Shown piece after piece: positions 25,476 to 33,724 of a stretch of 64,000 nucleotides of DNA. The position numbers were made by a program, and so were the translations under genes. The notes beneath the pieces were generated by a model that searched no databases, was not told the DNA's origin, and saw only the letters and a list, made by a program, of their open reading frames with translations. Position 1 is the first letter of the stretch; each line of letters starts with the position of its first letter. The DNA comes from Dyella silvae (GTDB lineage Bacteria > Pseudomonadota > Gammaproteobacteria > Xanthomonadales > Rhodanobacteraceae). The stretch is from NCBI RefSeq assembly GCF_026421305.1, contig NZ_JAPJBQ010000007.1, forward strand, positions 207,117 through 271,116, given 5' to 3'.

Positions 25476-26759
25476 ATGGAAAACACGCTCAAGCGCGTTG
25501 GTGTGATCGGCGGCGTACGTATCCCGTTCTGCCGCAATAACACTGCCTACGCCGATGTCGGCAACTTCGGCATGTCGGTAAAGGTGCTTGGGTCGCTGGT
25601 AGAGCGGTACGGCCTGCATGGCCTGGAGCTGGGCGAGGTGGCCATGGGGGCGGTGATCAAGCACTCGTCCGAATGGAACCTGGCCCGCGAGGCCGTGTTG
25701 TCGTCGGGCCTGGCGCCCACCACGCCGGCCATCACGACGGCCCGCGCCTGCGGCACCTCGCTGGACAACGCCATCATCATCGCCAACAAGATCGCCACGG
25801 GGCAGATCGAGGCCGGCATTGCCGGTGGCTCCGATACCACCAGCGATGTGCCCATCGTGCTGGGCGAGCGTCTGCGCAAGCGTCTGCTGGCGCTCAATCG
25901 CGCCAAGACCTGGCAGGACAAGCTGCGTGCCGCCACCCAGGGGTTCTCTTTCAGGGAGTTCAAGCCGGCGTTTCCGGGCGTGGCCGAGCCGCGCACCGGC
26001 ATGTCCATGGGCGACCACTGCGAAAAGATGGCCAAGGAATGGCACATCACGCGCCAGGCGCAGGATCAGCTGGCGCTGGAGAGCCATCACAAGCTCGCCG
26101 CCGCCTATGAGGCGGGTTTCTTCGAGGATCTGGTGGTGCCGTTCCGCGGTTTGAAACGCGACGGTTTCCTGCGTCCCGATTCGACCATGGACAAGCTGGC
26201 GTCGCTCAAGCCCGCCTTCGACAAGACCTCCGGTCACGGCACGCTGACCGCCGGCAATTCCACGGGTCTTTCCGATGGCGCGGCAGCGGTGCTGCTGGGT
26301 ACGGAAGCGTGGGCGGCCCAACGCGGTCTGAAGGTGCAGGCGTGGTTCCGTGACGCCGAAGTGGCCGCGGTGGATTTCGTCCATGGCGAAGGTCTGCTGA
26401 TGGCGCCAACCATCGCGGTGCCGCGCATGCTGGCCCGGCACGGCCTCACCCTGCAGGATTTCGATTTCTACGAGATCCACGAAGCCTTTGCCGCCCAGGT
26501 GCTGTGCACCCTGCGTGCCTGGGAAAGCGCCGACTACTGCAAGCATCGCCTCGGTCTGGACCAGCCGTTCGGCAGCATCGACCCGGCCAAGCTCAACGTG
26601 CATGGCTCGAGTCTCGCGGCGGGCCATCCGTTTGCGGCGACGGGTGCACGCATTATTGCCACGCTGGCCAAAATGCTGGAGCAGAAGGGTTCCGGCCGTG
26701 GCCTGATTTCCATCTGCACGGCCGGCGGCATGGGCGTGACCGCCATTCTCGAACGCTGA
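25476..26759 (+). CDS. Acetyl-CoA C-acyltransferase (thiolase, FadI-like)
   Basis: 427 aa. Thiolytic cleavage of 3-ketoacyl-CoA in fatty-acid beta-oxidation, or the reverse condensation. The active-site Cys lies in ARACGTSLDN (about residue 92); the histidine motifs IHEAFAAQ and LAAGHPFAATGAR and the second Cys in SICTAGGMG (about 414) are intact. Length and the HGSSLAAGHP signature resemble FadI/trifunctional beta-subunit thiolases. No fadJ-type gene follows, so its partner is elsewhere. Confidence 0.92.
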   Translation: MENTLKRVGVIGGVRIPFCRNNTAYADVGNFGMSVKVLGSLVERYGLHGLELGEVAMGAVIKHSSEWNLAREAVLSSGLAPTTPAITTARACGTSLDNAIIIANKIATGQIEAGIAGGSDTTSDVPIVLGERLRKRLLALNRAKTWQDKLRAATQGFSFREFKPAFPGVAEPRTGMSMGDHCEKMAKEWHITRQAQDQLALESHHKLAAAYEAGFFEDLVVPFRGLKRDGFLRPDSTMDKLASLKPAFDKTSGHGTLTAGNSTGLSDGAAAVLLGTEAWAAQRGLKVQAWFRDAEVAAVDFVHGEGLLMAPTIAVPRMLARHGLTLQDFDFYEIHEAFAAQVLCTLRAWESADYCKHRLGLDQPFGSIDPAKLNVHGSSLAAGHPFAATGARIIATLAKMLEQKGSGRGLISICTAGGMGVTAILER

Positions 26760-26787
26760 GCGGGTTCGCCCCCCGTTCTCGTTGCCG

Positions 26788-27306
26788 ATGTTTCGCCTTC
26801 GCACTACCGCCAGCCTGAGCCTGCTCGCGCTGGTGATCGGTGTTGCGGGCACGGCCTGGCTCAGCACCCTGACGGATCAGTGGAAGGGCCCGTCAGGCGT
26901 CTCGGCTATGCGCGGCCGAGACACCGTGCGGCCCATGACGTCGCACCATCGGTATCCGCACGCCATCAGCCAACACGCGCCGGCCGCCGCCGTAGCGCAC
27001 GCGGCGCCTGCGCCGGTGCGTCCCGCAGAGACGCTGCCCACGCTTACGCCGGTCGACATGCCACCCCTGCCGGCGTCATGGCTGCAGCGCACGGTGTTTG
27101 CCAGTGGACGCGTGGTGCTGCGGCTTACGGTCAACGGCGAGGGCCGCGTCGGGCAAGCTGTCGTGGCGGAATCCAGCGGGAACGATGGACTCGATGACCG
27201 GGCCTTGCGCACGGCAGAGCGCTGGCGCTTCGCCGTGCCGAGCGATCATCCGGATGGTTTGAGCGGCTTGCTGGTGATGCGTTTCGACGCGCAGAGCGAG
27301 GAGTGA
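26788..27306 (+). CDS. TonB-family energy transducer-like protein
   Basis: 172 aa: a membrane anchor (TASLSLLALVIGVAGTAWL), a Pro/Ala/His-rich linker (about 55-95) and a C-terminal TonB-type domain (SGRVVLRLTVNGEGRVG, DDRALRTAERWRFAVP). No exbB or exbD is adjacent, so it is either an auxiliary TonB or a stand-alone domain protein. ATG 26788 is taken over a TTG two codons earlier. It follows the thiolase by 28 bp. Confidence 0.8.
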   Translation: MFRLRTTASLSLLALVIGVAGTAWLSTLTDQWKGPSGVSAMRGRDTVRPMTSHHRYPHAISQHAPAAAVAHAAPAPVRPAETLPTLTPVDMPPLPASWLQRTVFASGRVVLRLTVNGEGRVGQAVVAESSGNDGLDDRALRTAERWRFAVPSDHPDGLSGLLVMRFDAQSEE

Positions 27307-27386
27307 GTGAAGAGGAGTGAGAAGTGAGAAGTGAGAGAGCAGCTGGCGCTTTTCTCTGTTTTCTCACTCCTCTTCACTCACTCCTC
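27298..27386. terminator. 26-bp perfect inverted repeat between convergent genes (bidirectional terminator)
   Basis: Left arm 27298-27323 starts GAGGAGTGAGTGAAGAG; the right arm 27361-27386 is its exact reverse complement. The 37-nt loop contains two further GTGAGAA repeats. The left arm includes the last codons of the TonB-like gene. The purine-rich strand composition (GAGTGA units) is unlike other hairpins in this window. Confidence 0.8.
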
Positions 27387-27391
27387 AGCTC

Positions 27392-29257
27392 CTACAGCAC
27401 GCCCTCCGCTCCCGACCCGAACGCCGTGATCAGCCGCGTGTAAATCAGCTTTGGCGACACGTCGACATCCGGGAAATCGCCTACCGGCGTATAGCAGCTG
27501 AAGAACGCGGGATCGCTCGGGCGCATCGGCGTGCAACCGGCCTTGAGGTCATAGCTGGTGGCGTAGCGGTAAGGCCAAAGGTCGAACAACGGCAGGCTGG
27601 CGGAGATGTCGCCGATCGCCGTACTTGCGCTGTTCCGCAGACGCGGCGCTACCACCCAGGCGTTCTCCGGCTGGGTATCGCGCAGGATGCTTTCACGCAG
27701 TGCGTTGGCGAAACGCGCGTCATACACGATGACGCCGGCTTCGGTGTTGTAGTGGTCCGAGCGCGGGTCGAAGTTGTGCGAGCCCACCATCGCGAAATCG
27801 TCGTCCACCACGATGGACTTGGCATGCAAGGCAAAACGCCGGCCCGGCACAGTGAGCGGCGCCGGACGATTGCGTCGTGCCGAGCCGTGACTGCCCAGCA
27901 GGCCGCGATCGGTGCCCACGCGCCGGTGTTTGGGTTTGTTGCCGGTCAAAGGCGGCGTCGGACCTTCATCGGTTGCGGTCTGCGCGTTGTCCTCAGCGGG
28001 ACCCACCGCATGCGGTTTCAGCTCGTAGATCTCGAAGCCGTCGTCCTTGAGGTAGCGCTTGCGATGCTTGTAGGACAGCGCATACACCGCGAATGCATCC
28101 GTGGAAGCGAGTGAATTGGTCGATACGACGATGCGCGGCGGTGTTTCGCGTTGGCGCAGCCGGCTGAAGATTTCCTGCGCACGGTCGCTCAACACCAGAT
28201 AAGGCGTTTGCAGTATCACCTCGTGCTGGGCCGAACTCACCAGATGCATCAGGCGTGTGGTGAATTCGTGGGCGCCGTGTTTATCCGGTTTGTTGGTCTT
28301 GGCGGGCAGGTCGCTGAAGTACTCGACGCGGCCGGTGCGCAGGGTATCCGAGACCAGGGCGTCGTCCAGCCAGTCGTCGTCTTCGGCCTCTTCCTGCACG
28401 CGCGCGACACGCTGCGGGTGCGTGTAGTGCGGCTCGGGCCAAGGGGGCGGGGCCTCGAGATGGAGCAGGTCGCGATTGATGTCGCGCAGGTGCGTCAGCG
28501 GCGTGGAACGTTTGTGGTTCCAGAACGTTGTGAAGCTGGTGGCCATCGACTGTGCTGCAGGGCCGCCTACCATCACATCGCGATCGACGTAGTCGAACTC
28601 ATCGTCCCAGTCGAAATAGCGGTCCTGGTAGTTGCGCCCGCCGGTGATGCCGATGGTGTTGTCCACCAGTAGCAGCTTGTTGTGCATGCGCTGGTTGAAC
28701 TTCATGAAACAGCACACGATGCTGGCGCTGAATTCCACGACTGACGTTTGTGCCTCGTGGAAGGTCGGGTTATAGAGGCGTACTTCCAGATTCTGGTGCG
28801 CCGTGGCGAGCCGATCGAGCAGCGCCGCATCGCCAAAAGAGAACAGCTGATCGGCAAGGATGCGCACCTTCACGCCGCGCCGCGCCGCCTTCAGCAACTC
28901 GTTGAGCACCAGCTGGCCCGCGTCATCCTGATCCCAGATATAGGTCTGCACGTCGATGGAGCGCTGCGCCGCGCGGATCAGGTTGATGCGCGCCACCATG
29001 GCCGCTTCGCTGTCGTTGAGCAGGGTGACCACATGCACCGGCTGGGTGTCGGTGGAGTCGGCCATGGCCTGGTGGGCGGCATCGAGCAGCGGCGAGTCGA
29101 TGGCACAGTGATCCGGGCGGTCGCAATCGAGCTGCCGCTGTATGCCGGCAGCAACCACCGCGTCGGCGCGACGGACGCGCGTGGGCGACACGCTGCATCC
29201 CGACGAAAGCAGGATCGCTATAAACAGGGTAGATAGGGCGATCCAGCGTTGGCGCAT
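27392..29257 (-). CDS. Phospholipase D-family lipoprotein (ClsC/cardiolipin synthase-like)
   Basis: 621 aa. N-terminal lipobox signal ILLSSGC indicates a lipid-anchored envelope protein. Two HKD catalytic motifs are intact: RMHNKLLLVDN with GGRNY, and ALHAKSIVVDDDFAMVGSHN with DPRS (given in two parts). It fits the YmdC/ClsC-like group that makes cardiolipin by transphosphatidylation, although family members are usually shorter; a low-complexity insert (about 410-460) accounts for part of the extra length. Confidence 0.9.
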   Translation of the reverse strand: MRQRWIALSTLFIAILLSSGCSVSPTRVRRADAVVAAGIQRQLDCDRPDHCAIDSPLLDAAHQAMADSTDTQPVHVVTLLNDSEAAMVARINLIRAAQRSIDVQTYIWDQDDAGQLVLNELLKAARRGVKVRILADQLFSFGDAALLDRLATAHQNLEVRLYNPTFHEAQTSVVEFSASIVCCFMKFNQRMHNKLLLVDNTIGITGGRNYQDRYFDWDDEFDYVDRDVMVGGPAAQSMATSFTTFWNHKRSTPLTHLRDINRDLLHLEAPPPWPEPHYTHPQRVARVQEEAEDDDWLDDALVSDTLRTGRVEYFSDLPAKTNKPDKHGAHEFTTRLMHLVSSAQHEVILQTPYLVLSDRAQEIFSRLRQRETPPRIVVSTNSLASTDAFAVYALSYKHRKRYLKDDGFEIYELKPHAVGPAEDNAQTATDEGPTPPLTGNKPKHRRVGTDRGLLGSHGSARRNRPAPLTVPGRRFALHAKSIVVDDDFAMVGSHNFDPRSDHYNTEAGVIVYDARFANALRESILRDTQPENAWVVAPRLRNSASTAIGDISASLPLFDLWPYRYATSYDLKAGCTPMRPSDPAFFSCYTPVGDFPDVDVSPKLIYTRLITAFGSGAEGVL

Positions 29258-29280
29258 GCCCGGATGATACGGAAACGTGT

Positions 29281-29844
29281 TTAACGCTTGGCGTAATCCA
29301 GGCTGATCATCATGCCCAGTTCGACGCGATCAGACAGGGCGGTACGGTGACCGTTCATGCCGAAATCGCTGCGCTGGATGGTTCCCTTTACCGCGATCAC
29401 GCACTGCTGCGGCTCGGCCAGCGGGCAGCGCGAAGGCAGCAATTCGAAATGGGCCGGCCGGGTCACGCCGCGTACGGTGAGCGTACCGTCGAGGTCGCCG
29501 CCTTTCTCGAGCAAGGTCAGCGAAACGGGTTCGGATATGAAGTGAATCGAAGGATAGTGCGAAACATCGAAAAACTCCGGCGCCAGCACCCAGCGGCGCA
29601 CGCGGTCCGAACTCATATGGATGCTATCCACCGTGATGTGGGCGTCGACGATGGCCGTGTCGTGCAGGGTACTGAGGGTGACGTCGCCGTCGATCTCCTC
29701 GAAGCGGCCCGAGATCTGGCTCAACCACAACAGACGTACCCCGAAGTCTGCGTGAGAACGTGCGGGATCAATGCGATAGTCAGCCGCGTGTGCCGGCACG
29801 GATGCCAGCAGCAACACGGCCAGACAAGGGATGAGCCACGTCAT
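29281..29844 (-). CDS. YceI-family periplasmic protein
   Basis: 187 aa with a signal peptide ending VPAHAA. The lipocalin-like YceI fold is evident: YRIDPARSHADFGVRLLWL near the N-terminus, GDVTLS, and the C-terminal FGMNGHRTALSDRVEL. Such proteins bind isoprenoid-type lipids; the physiological role is unclear. Its ATG overlaps the sixA stop (ATGA), so the two are translated together. Confidence 0.93.
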   Translation of the reverse strand: MTWLIPCLAVLLLASVPAHAADYRIDPARSHADFGVRLLWLSQISGRFEEIDGDVTLSTLHDTAIVDAHITVDSIHMSSDRVRRWVLAPEFFDVSHYPSIHFISEPVSLTLLEKGGDLDGTLTVRGVTRPAHFELLPSRCPLAEPQQCVIAVKGTIQRSDFGMNGHRTALSDRVELGMMISLDYAKR

Positions 29845-30314
29845 GGAGACCAGAATGCATCCAGTCGGGCATTGCCCGGCTCAAGCGTACCGTTGAGGTG
29901 CAGGACGGCCAGGCCGCCAGGCGGCATGCCGCGGAATTCGTCGGAGCGGCCTTCCACCAGCAAGGCCACCAGGCGTTCGATGCCCGGATTGTGGCCGACC
30001 AGCATGACCGTTCCTGCGTCGCCGTGCTGATCCAACAGGGCCAGCAGCTCGCCCGGGGTGGCTTCGTAGATGTCATCGGCAAATTCAGGGGCGGGCGCGT
30101 GCTTCATCGCCTCCAACGCCAGCACCGCGGTGCTGCGGGTGCGTTCGGAAGGAGAGCACAGCACGCGGTCGGGCTTCACCCCGTGCGAAGCCAGCCATTT
30201 GCCGGCGGCTCGTGCCTCCTGTTCACCGCGTCCGCTGAGCCGCCGGACCTGGTCGCTGCCGCCCGAGGGGGCCGGCTGGGCTTCTGCGTGACGCAACAGG
30301 ATGAGTTCGTGCAT
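29841..30314 (-). CDS. sixA: Phosphohistidine phosphatase SixA-like
   Basis: 157 aa histidine-phosphatase-superfamily protein. The RHA catalytic motif lies at the N-terminus (LILLRHAEAQ, His about 9), with SPSERTRSTA and the second histidine in VGHNPGIERL. SixA-type enzymes remove phosphate from phosphohistidine in phosphotransfer domains. Start ATG 30314 follows GGAG. It is followed by yceI with a 4-bp overlap and preceded by the ParA-like gene at 41 bp. Confidence 0.9.
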   Translation of the reverse strand: MHELILLRHAEAQPAPSGGSDQVRRLSGRGEQEARAAGKWLASHGVKPDRVLCSPSERTRSTAVLALEAMKHAPAPEFADDIYEATPGELLALLDQHGDAGTVMLVGHNPGIERLVALLVEGRSDEFRGMPPGGLAVLHLNGTLEPGNARLDAFWSP

Positions 30315-30355
30315 GGTCTGGCTCCTAATGTCGTGCCGCTCAGGTAGCACGCGGT

Positions 30356-30988
30356 TCATTGCTGGCGCTTGATCCAGCGCAGGAGGTGTTTCCAGTCCTC
30401 CTGGTGGCTCCGGACGTTTTCCGAAGCGTAATCAAAGATGCCCTTGCCGAGTGCGGTCAGCAGCACATAGGCCTGGCTGTCCCGCAACTGCGCCACGATC
30501 GGAAACGGCGAGCGCTCGGCCAGTTGCGTCATGGCGTCCTGGCTGGCGTTGGTCCACGGCTTCAGCCGGTTGCCGACCAGGCCCACCGGCAGCTTGCCGC
30601 GCTTGATGCGGTTGATCTGCTTGAGATGTTCCAGGAAATCGAACGTGGCATCGAGGTCGAAGGTTGACGGCAGCACGGGTACCAACAGTACATCCGCTTT
30701 TTCCAGATACGGTTCAAGGTCGCGTTCTTGCGAGCCGGCGGGCGTGTCGATCAGCACGCGCTGGGTATCCGTGGGGAGCTTTTCGAGCGACCGGCGATGG
30801 CCTTCAAGCGCCAGAACGCCGGGCACGTTGTCGGGGCGCCGCGCGGCCCAACGGAAACCGGACTGTTGCCGGTCGGCGTCCACGATGGCCGTGTGCTTGC
30901 CATCCTGTGCCCAATGCGAAGCCAGCTGAGTGACCAGCGTGCTCTTGCCGCAACCGCCTTTGCTGCTTGCTACCAGTACCGTCAGCAT
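30356..30988 (-). CDS. ParA/MinD-family ATPase, solitary
   Basis: 210 aa. Deviant Walker A SKGGCGKST at residues 9-17, switch region VDADRQQSGFRWA, Walker B VLIDTPAG. There is no parB next to it, so it belongs to the orphan ParA-like group that positions cell components other than the chromosome, or a ParA-type regulator. It is the first gene of a probable three-gene unit with sixA and yceI. Confidence 0.88.
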   Translation of the reverse strand: MLTVLVASSKGGCGKSTLVTQLASHWAQDGKHTAIVDADRQQSGFRWAARRPDNVPGVLALEGHRRSLEKLPTDTQRVLIDTPAGSQERDLEPYLEKADVLLVPVLPSTFDLDATFDFLEHLKQINRIKRGKLPVGLVGNRLKPWTNASQDAMTQLAERSPFPIVAQLRDSQAYVLLTALGKGIFDYASENVRSHQEDWKHLLRWIKRQQ

Positions 30989-31101
30989 GATGCCGCCCCA
31001 GTGTCCAAGCTTGGAACAAGCCTACACGATGGTTGGGGCAGCAAAGCAAGCGCAGGCGACAACATGCAGGTTTTGCATCGCCGGCGCAGGCGACAGGCGC
31101 C

Positions 31102-32136
31102 TCAGCCCGCCTTGTCGGTTTCCCAATCGGCTGGCGCGTCGACCGGAATCTCATAGTCGTGCAATGCCGTGAGCATCAGGCTCATCTGATTGCCGCCTGA
31201 GCGGGCCAGCGCCATCAGGTGCTGCGCGATCGCGGCGTCGCCCTGCGCGCGTGCGGAAAGCTGGGAGAAGTTCTGCACCTGCCACACCAGATTGCGGCGA
31301 GCACGTTTCGCGTCGTCTTGTTGGGCCGCGTCGTCGGCCAGCACCTCGCGCAGGTGCAAACCCAGTGAGCGGGCCAACGGGCTGGAGCCCCATTCCAGCA
31401 GCTTGCCCAGCTTGAGACAGTCCGCCTTGATGGAGGCATCGCCGACGCCGTCCTCGCACAGTCGCGAGGTGGCCTGCAGCCCCGGTTGCGGCTGGGTTTC
31501 GGCCAGGCCAAACACCATGGTCATCTGCACCCCGACGGCACCGGTGGCCGACAGCGGGTTGATCACCGCCTGGGGCGGCGGCAGCAGGGTCACCGTGGTG
31601 GCCAGCGCCTTGAGGCTGGCGCCGGTGTAATCGTCGTAAAGCTTGGCCGAGGCGGCTTTGGCGAGGTCTTCGCGGGCGGCGTCCGACTTGGTGTCGCGTA
31701 CATCCTGAGCGAGCTTCAACAGCCACACGGCGGCGTTGTCCGGTACCTGCGCCGTCAGCTTGTTCATGGCGTCGCTATTCGGACAGTCGTCCGCCTTGGC
31801 GTCACAATCGCTCAGGCGGACCCAGTTGATCTCCGGGCCGGCGCCCTCGGCCTGTTCGGCGCGGTTGATCAGGGTATGGAAGCTGTTGAAATCTGGTTGG
31901 TTGGTGAGCGGGCGTGCCAGCAAAGCCCCGCCAAGCAAGGGCGTGGGCAGGGCCTGGGGGGCAATGACGCTGACCAGATCTTTCTGGAAGGCCAGCAGCG
32001 CCTGGTTGCGCGCGGCCTGTTGTTTGTCGATGGAAACGGCAGGCTTGGCTGCAGGTGCCGGCGATTTCGCGGCCAGGGCGGGACCGGCCGCGACGGCCAG
32101 CAGCAGGGCAAGCGTGAGGGGGTGCCGTCCAAGCAT
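31102..32136 (-). CDS. Exported protein of unknown function
   Basis: 344 aa from ATG 32136 (AAGGAT before it), with a clear signal peptide MLGRHPLTLALLLAVAAGPALAA (given whole as its parts LTLALLLAV and PALAA). The mature part is helix-rich and carries two cysteine pairs (SDCDAKADDCP, RLCEDGVGDASIKADC), consistent with periplasmic disulfides. It resembles helical-repeat proteins but no family was recognised. Confidence 0.75.
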   Translation of the reverse strand: MLGRHPLTLALLLAVAAGPALAAKSPAPAAKPAVSIDKQQAARNQALLAFQKDLVSVIAPQALPTPLLGGALLARPLTNQPDFNSFHTLINRAEQAEGAGPEINWVRLSDCDAKADDCPNSDAMNKLTAQVPDNAAVWLLKLAQDVRDTKSDAAREDLAKAASAKLYDDYTGASLKALATTVTLLPPPQAVINPLSATGAVGVQMTMVFGLAETQPQPGLQATSRLCEDGVGDASIKADCLKLGKLLEWGSSPLARSLGLHLREVLADDAAQQDDAKRARRNLVWQVQNFSQLSARAQGDAAIAQHLMALARSGGNQMSLMLTALHDYEIPVDAPADWETDKAG

Positions 32137-32303
32137 CGGGTCATCCTTCCGAAAACGAAGCGGCCAGCATACCTGCCGAGGATTAAGCTTGCCTGATCCG
32201 GCGAACCGGGCAGACGGGAGAAGGCGCCCAGCCTTGCTAGCATGGCCGCTTCGCGACGCCCCAGGATGCCCAGTCATCCTGCGCAGCACAGGAGAGAACC
32301 ACC

Positions 32304-32501
32304 GTGAACGATATTTCCCATCTGGCCGACAGCCCGGCCCCCTGGTTTGTTGGCTGGGGCACGCTGGCCCTGATCAACGCCGGGTTGGCCCAGGGCAAAA
32401 ACCGCAGCGGCATACTTTGGTTCCTGCTGTCACTGCCGCTCGGCCCGATCGCCACGCTGATCCTGGTGATGCTGCCCAAGGCTCGCCAGACGATGTTCTG
32501 A
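32304..32501 (+). CDS. Small membrane protein of unknown function
   Basis: 65 aa. Ribosome site AGGAGAG precedes GTG 32304. Two hydrophobic stretches (WFVGWGTLALINAGLA and ILWFLLSLPLGPIATLILVML) separated by a short polar turn with KNRSG suggest a helical hairpin in the inner membrane. Similar short proteins exist in related bacteria without known function. Confidence 0.7.
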   Translation: MNDISHLADSPAPWFVGWGTLALINAGLAQGKNRSGILWFLLSLPLGPIATLILVMLPKARQTMF

Positions 32502-32542
32502 TCGGACACCGGCGCCTTTTCTGTCGGAGCAACACCCATAAA

Positions 32543-32574
32543 AAAGCCCGGCGTGGGAGACCACGCCGGGCTTT
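32543..32574. terminator. Bidirectional terminator between the small membrane gene and speE
   Basis: 14-bp perfect stem AAAGCCCGGCGTGG / CCACGCCGGGCTTT with a GAGA loop, A run on the left and T run on the right, placed between two convergent genes. Confidence 0.93.
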
Positions 32575-32592
32575 CGTTGGAACGGGGGAGGC

Positions 32593-33447
32593 TTACTCGC
32601 CCAGCGCTTCGCGCAGGAATTCCGGCTGAGCCAGCGCCGCCTTGTGCATATCGGCGTTGTAGTAGCGGGTAGCGAAGTTCTTGCTCAGCGCACCGCGCTC
32701 GCGGAAGCCGGCCAGGTCACCGCCCTTACGGGCCATGGTGCAGCTCCACCAGCCGGTGGGGTAGCACGGCTGCGGGAACGGCAGCGTCTTCACAGCGCTG
32801 AAGCCGGCGGTGCGCATGGCCGAACGCATGGACTTGATCAGCTCCAGGTGCGCGATGGGCGACTCGGACTGCTGCACCAGGATGCCGCCATGGCGCAGGG
32901 CCTTGTAGCAGCTGGCGTAGAAGGCGGCGTTGAACAGGCCTTCCGCCGGGCCGACCGGGTCGGTCGAGTCGACAATGATCAGGTCCAGCGATTCCGGCTC
33001 GGCCTCGGCCATGTACTTGATGCCGTCGATGAACAGCAGCTCGGCGCGTGGGTCGTTGTTGGACTCGCACAGCTCCGGGAAGTACTGCTCGGCCAGACGC
33101 GTGACGCGCTCGTCGATCTCCACCTGCGCGGCGTGTTCGACTTCCTCGTGCTTGAGCACTTCGCGCAGCGTGCCGCAGTCGCCGCCGCCGATGATCACCA
33201 CGCGCTTGGCGCGCGCATGGGTGAACAGCGCCGGGTGGGTCATCATCTCGTGATAGAGGAAGTTGTCGCGGCTGGTCAGCATCACGCAACCGTCGATCAC
33301 CATCAGATTGCCCCAGTCGGTGGTCTGGTAGATCTCGATGGTCTGGAACGGGGTTTTCTCGGCGTGCAGCAGCTTCTCCACGCGGTAGCCGATGGAGGAG
33401 CCGGAGGCCTGGTGGGCTTCGGTGAACCAGCTGGGGTGCTGCGACAT
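32593..33447 (-). CDS. speE: Spermidine synthase
   Basis: 284 aa aminopropyltransferase that makes spermidine from putrescine and decarboxylated SAM. Motifs: NLMVIDGCVMLTSRDNFLYH-type entry (given as VIDGCVMLT), VIIGGGDCGTLREVLKH, VEIDERV, and the active-site IIVDSTDPVGPAEGLF. ATG 33447 (MSQHPSWFTEAH) follows AGGAAC. It is divergent from speA. Confidence 0.96.
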   Translation of the reverse strand: MSQHPSWFTEAHQASGSSIGYRVEKLLHAEKTPFQTIEIYQTTDWGNLMVIDGCVMLTSRDNFLYHEMMTHPALFTHARAKRVVIIGGGDCGTLREVLKHEEVEHAAQVEIDERVTRLAEQYFPELCESNNDPRAELLFIDGIKYMAEAEPESLDLIIVDSTDPVGPAEGLFNAAFYASCYKALRHGGILVQQSESPIAHLELIKSMRSAMRTAGFSAVKTLPFPQPCYPTGWWSCTMARKGGDLAGFRERGALSKNFATRYYNADMHKAALAQPEFLREALGE

Positions 33448-33724
33448 GAGGTTGTTCCTGACAATCAATGGGTTCAAAGAACGGGAATTGTAGCCGAACG
33501 GGCCTGGCCGGACTGTCTCAGGGACGGCCCAGACTTCGGCACATTGTCACAAGAGGCCGTTACAATAGCCGCCCGGATCGCCGCGCCAAGCCGTTTGCGA
33601 TCCCCAAGTCAGTCCGGCCCCGCGGCGTGCAAGGCTTCCGGCCGGCTGACTTTGCCTCGTCAAGGCTCCGCCGCTGCGACGACATGTTCAGGGTGTAACA
33701 CGCCCGTTGTACAAGGAGCCCTCC

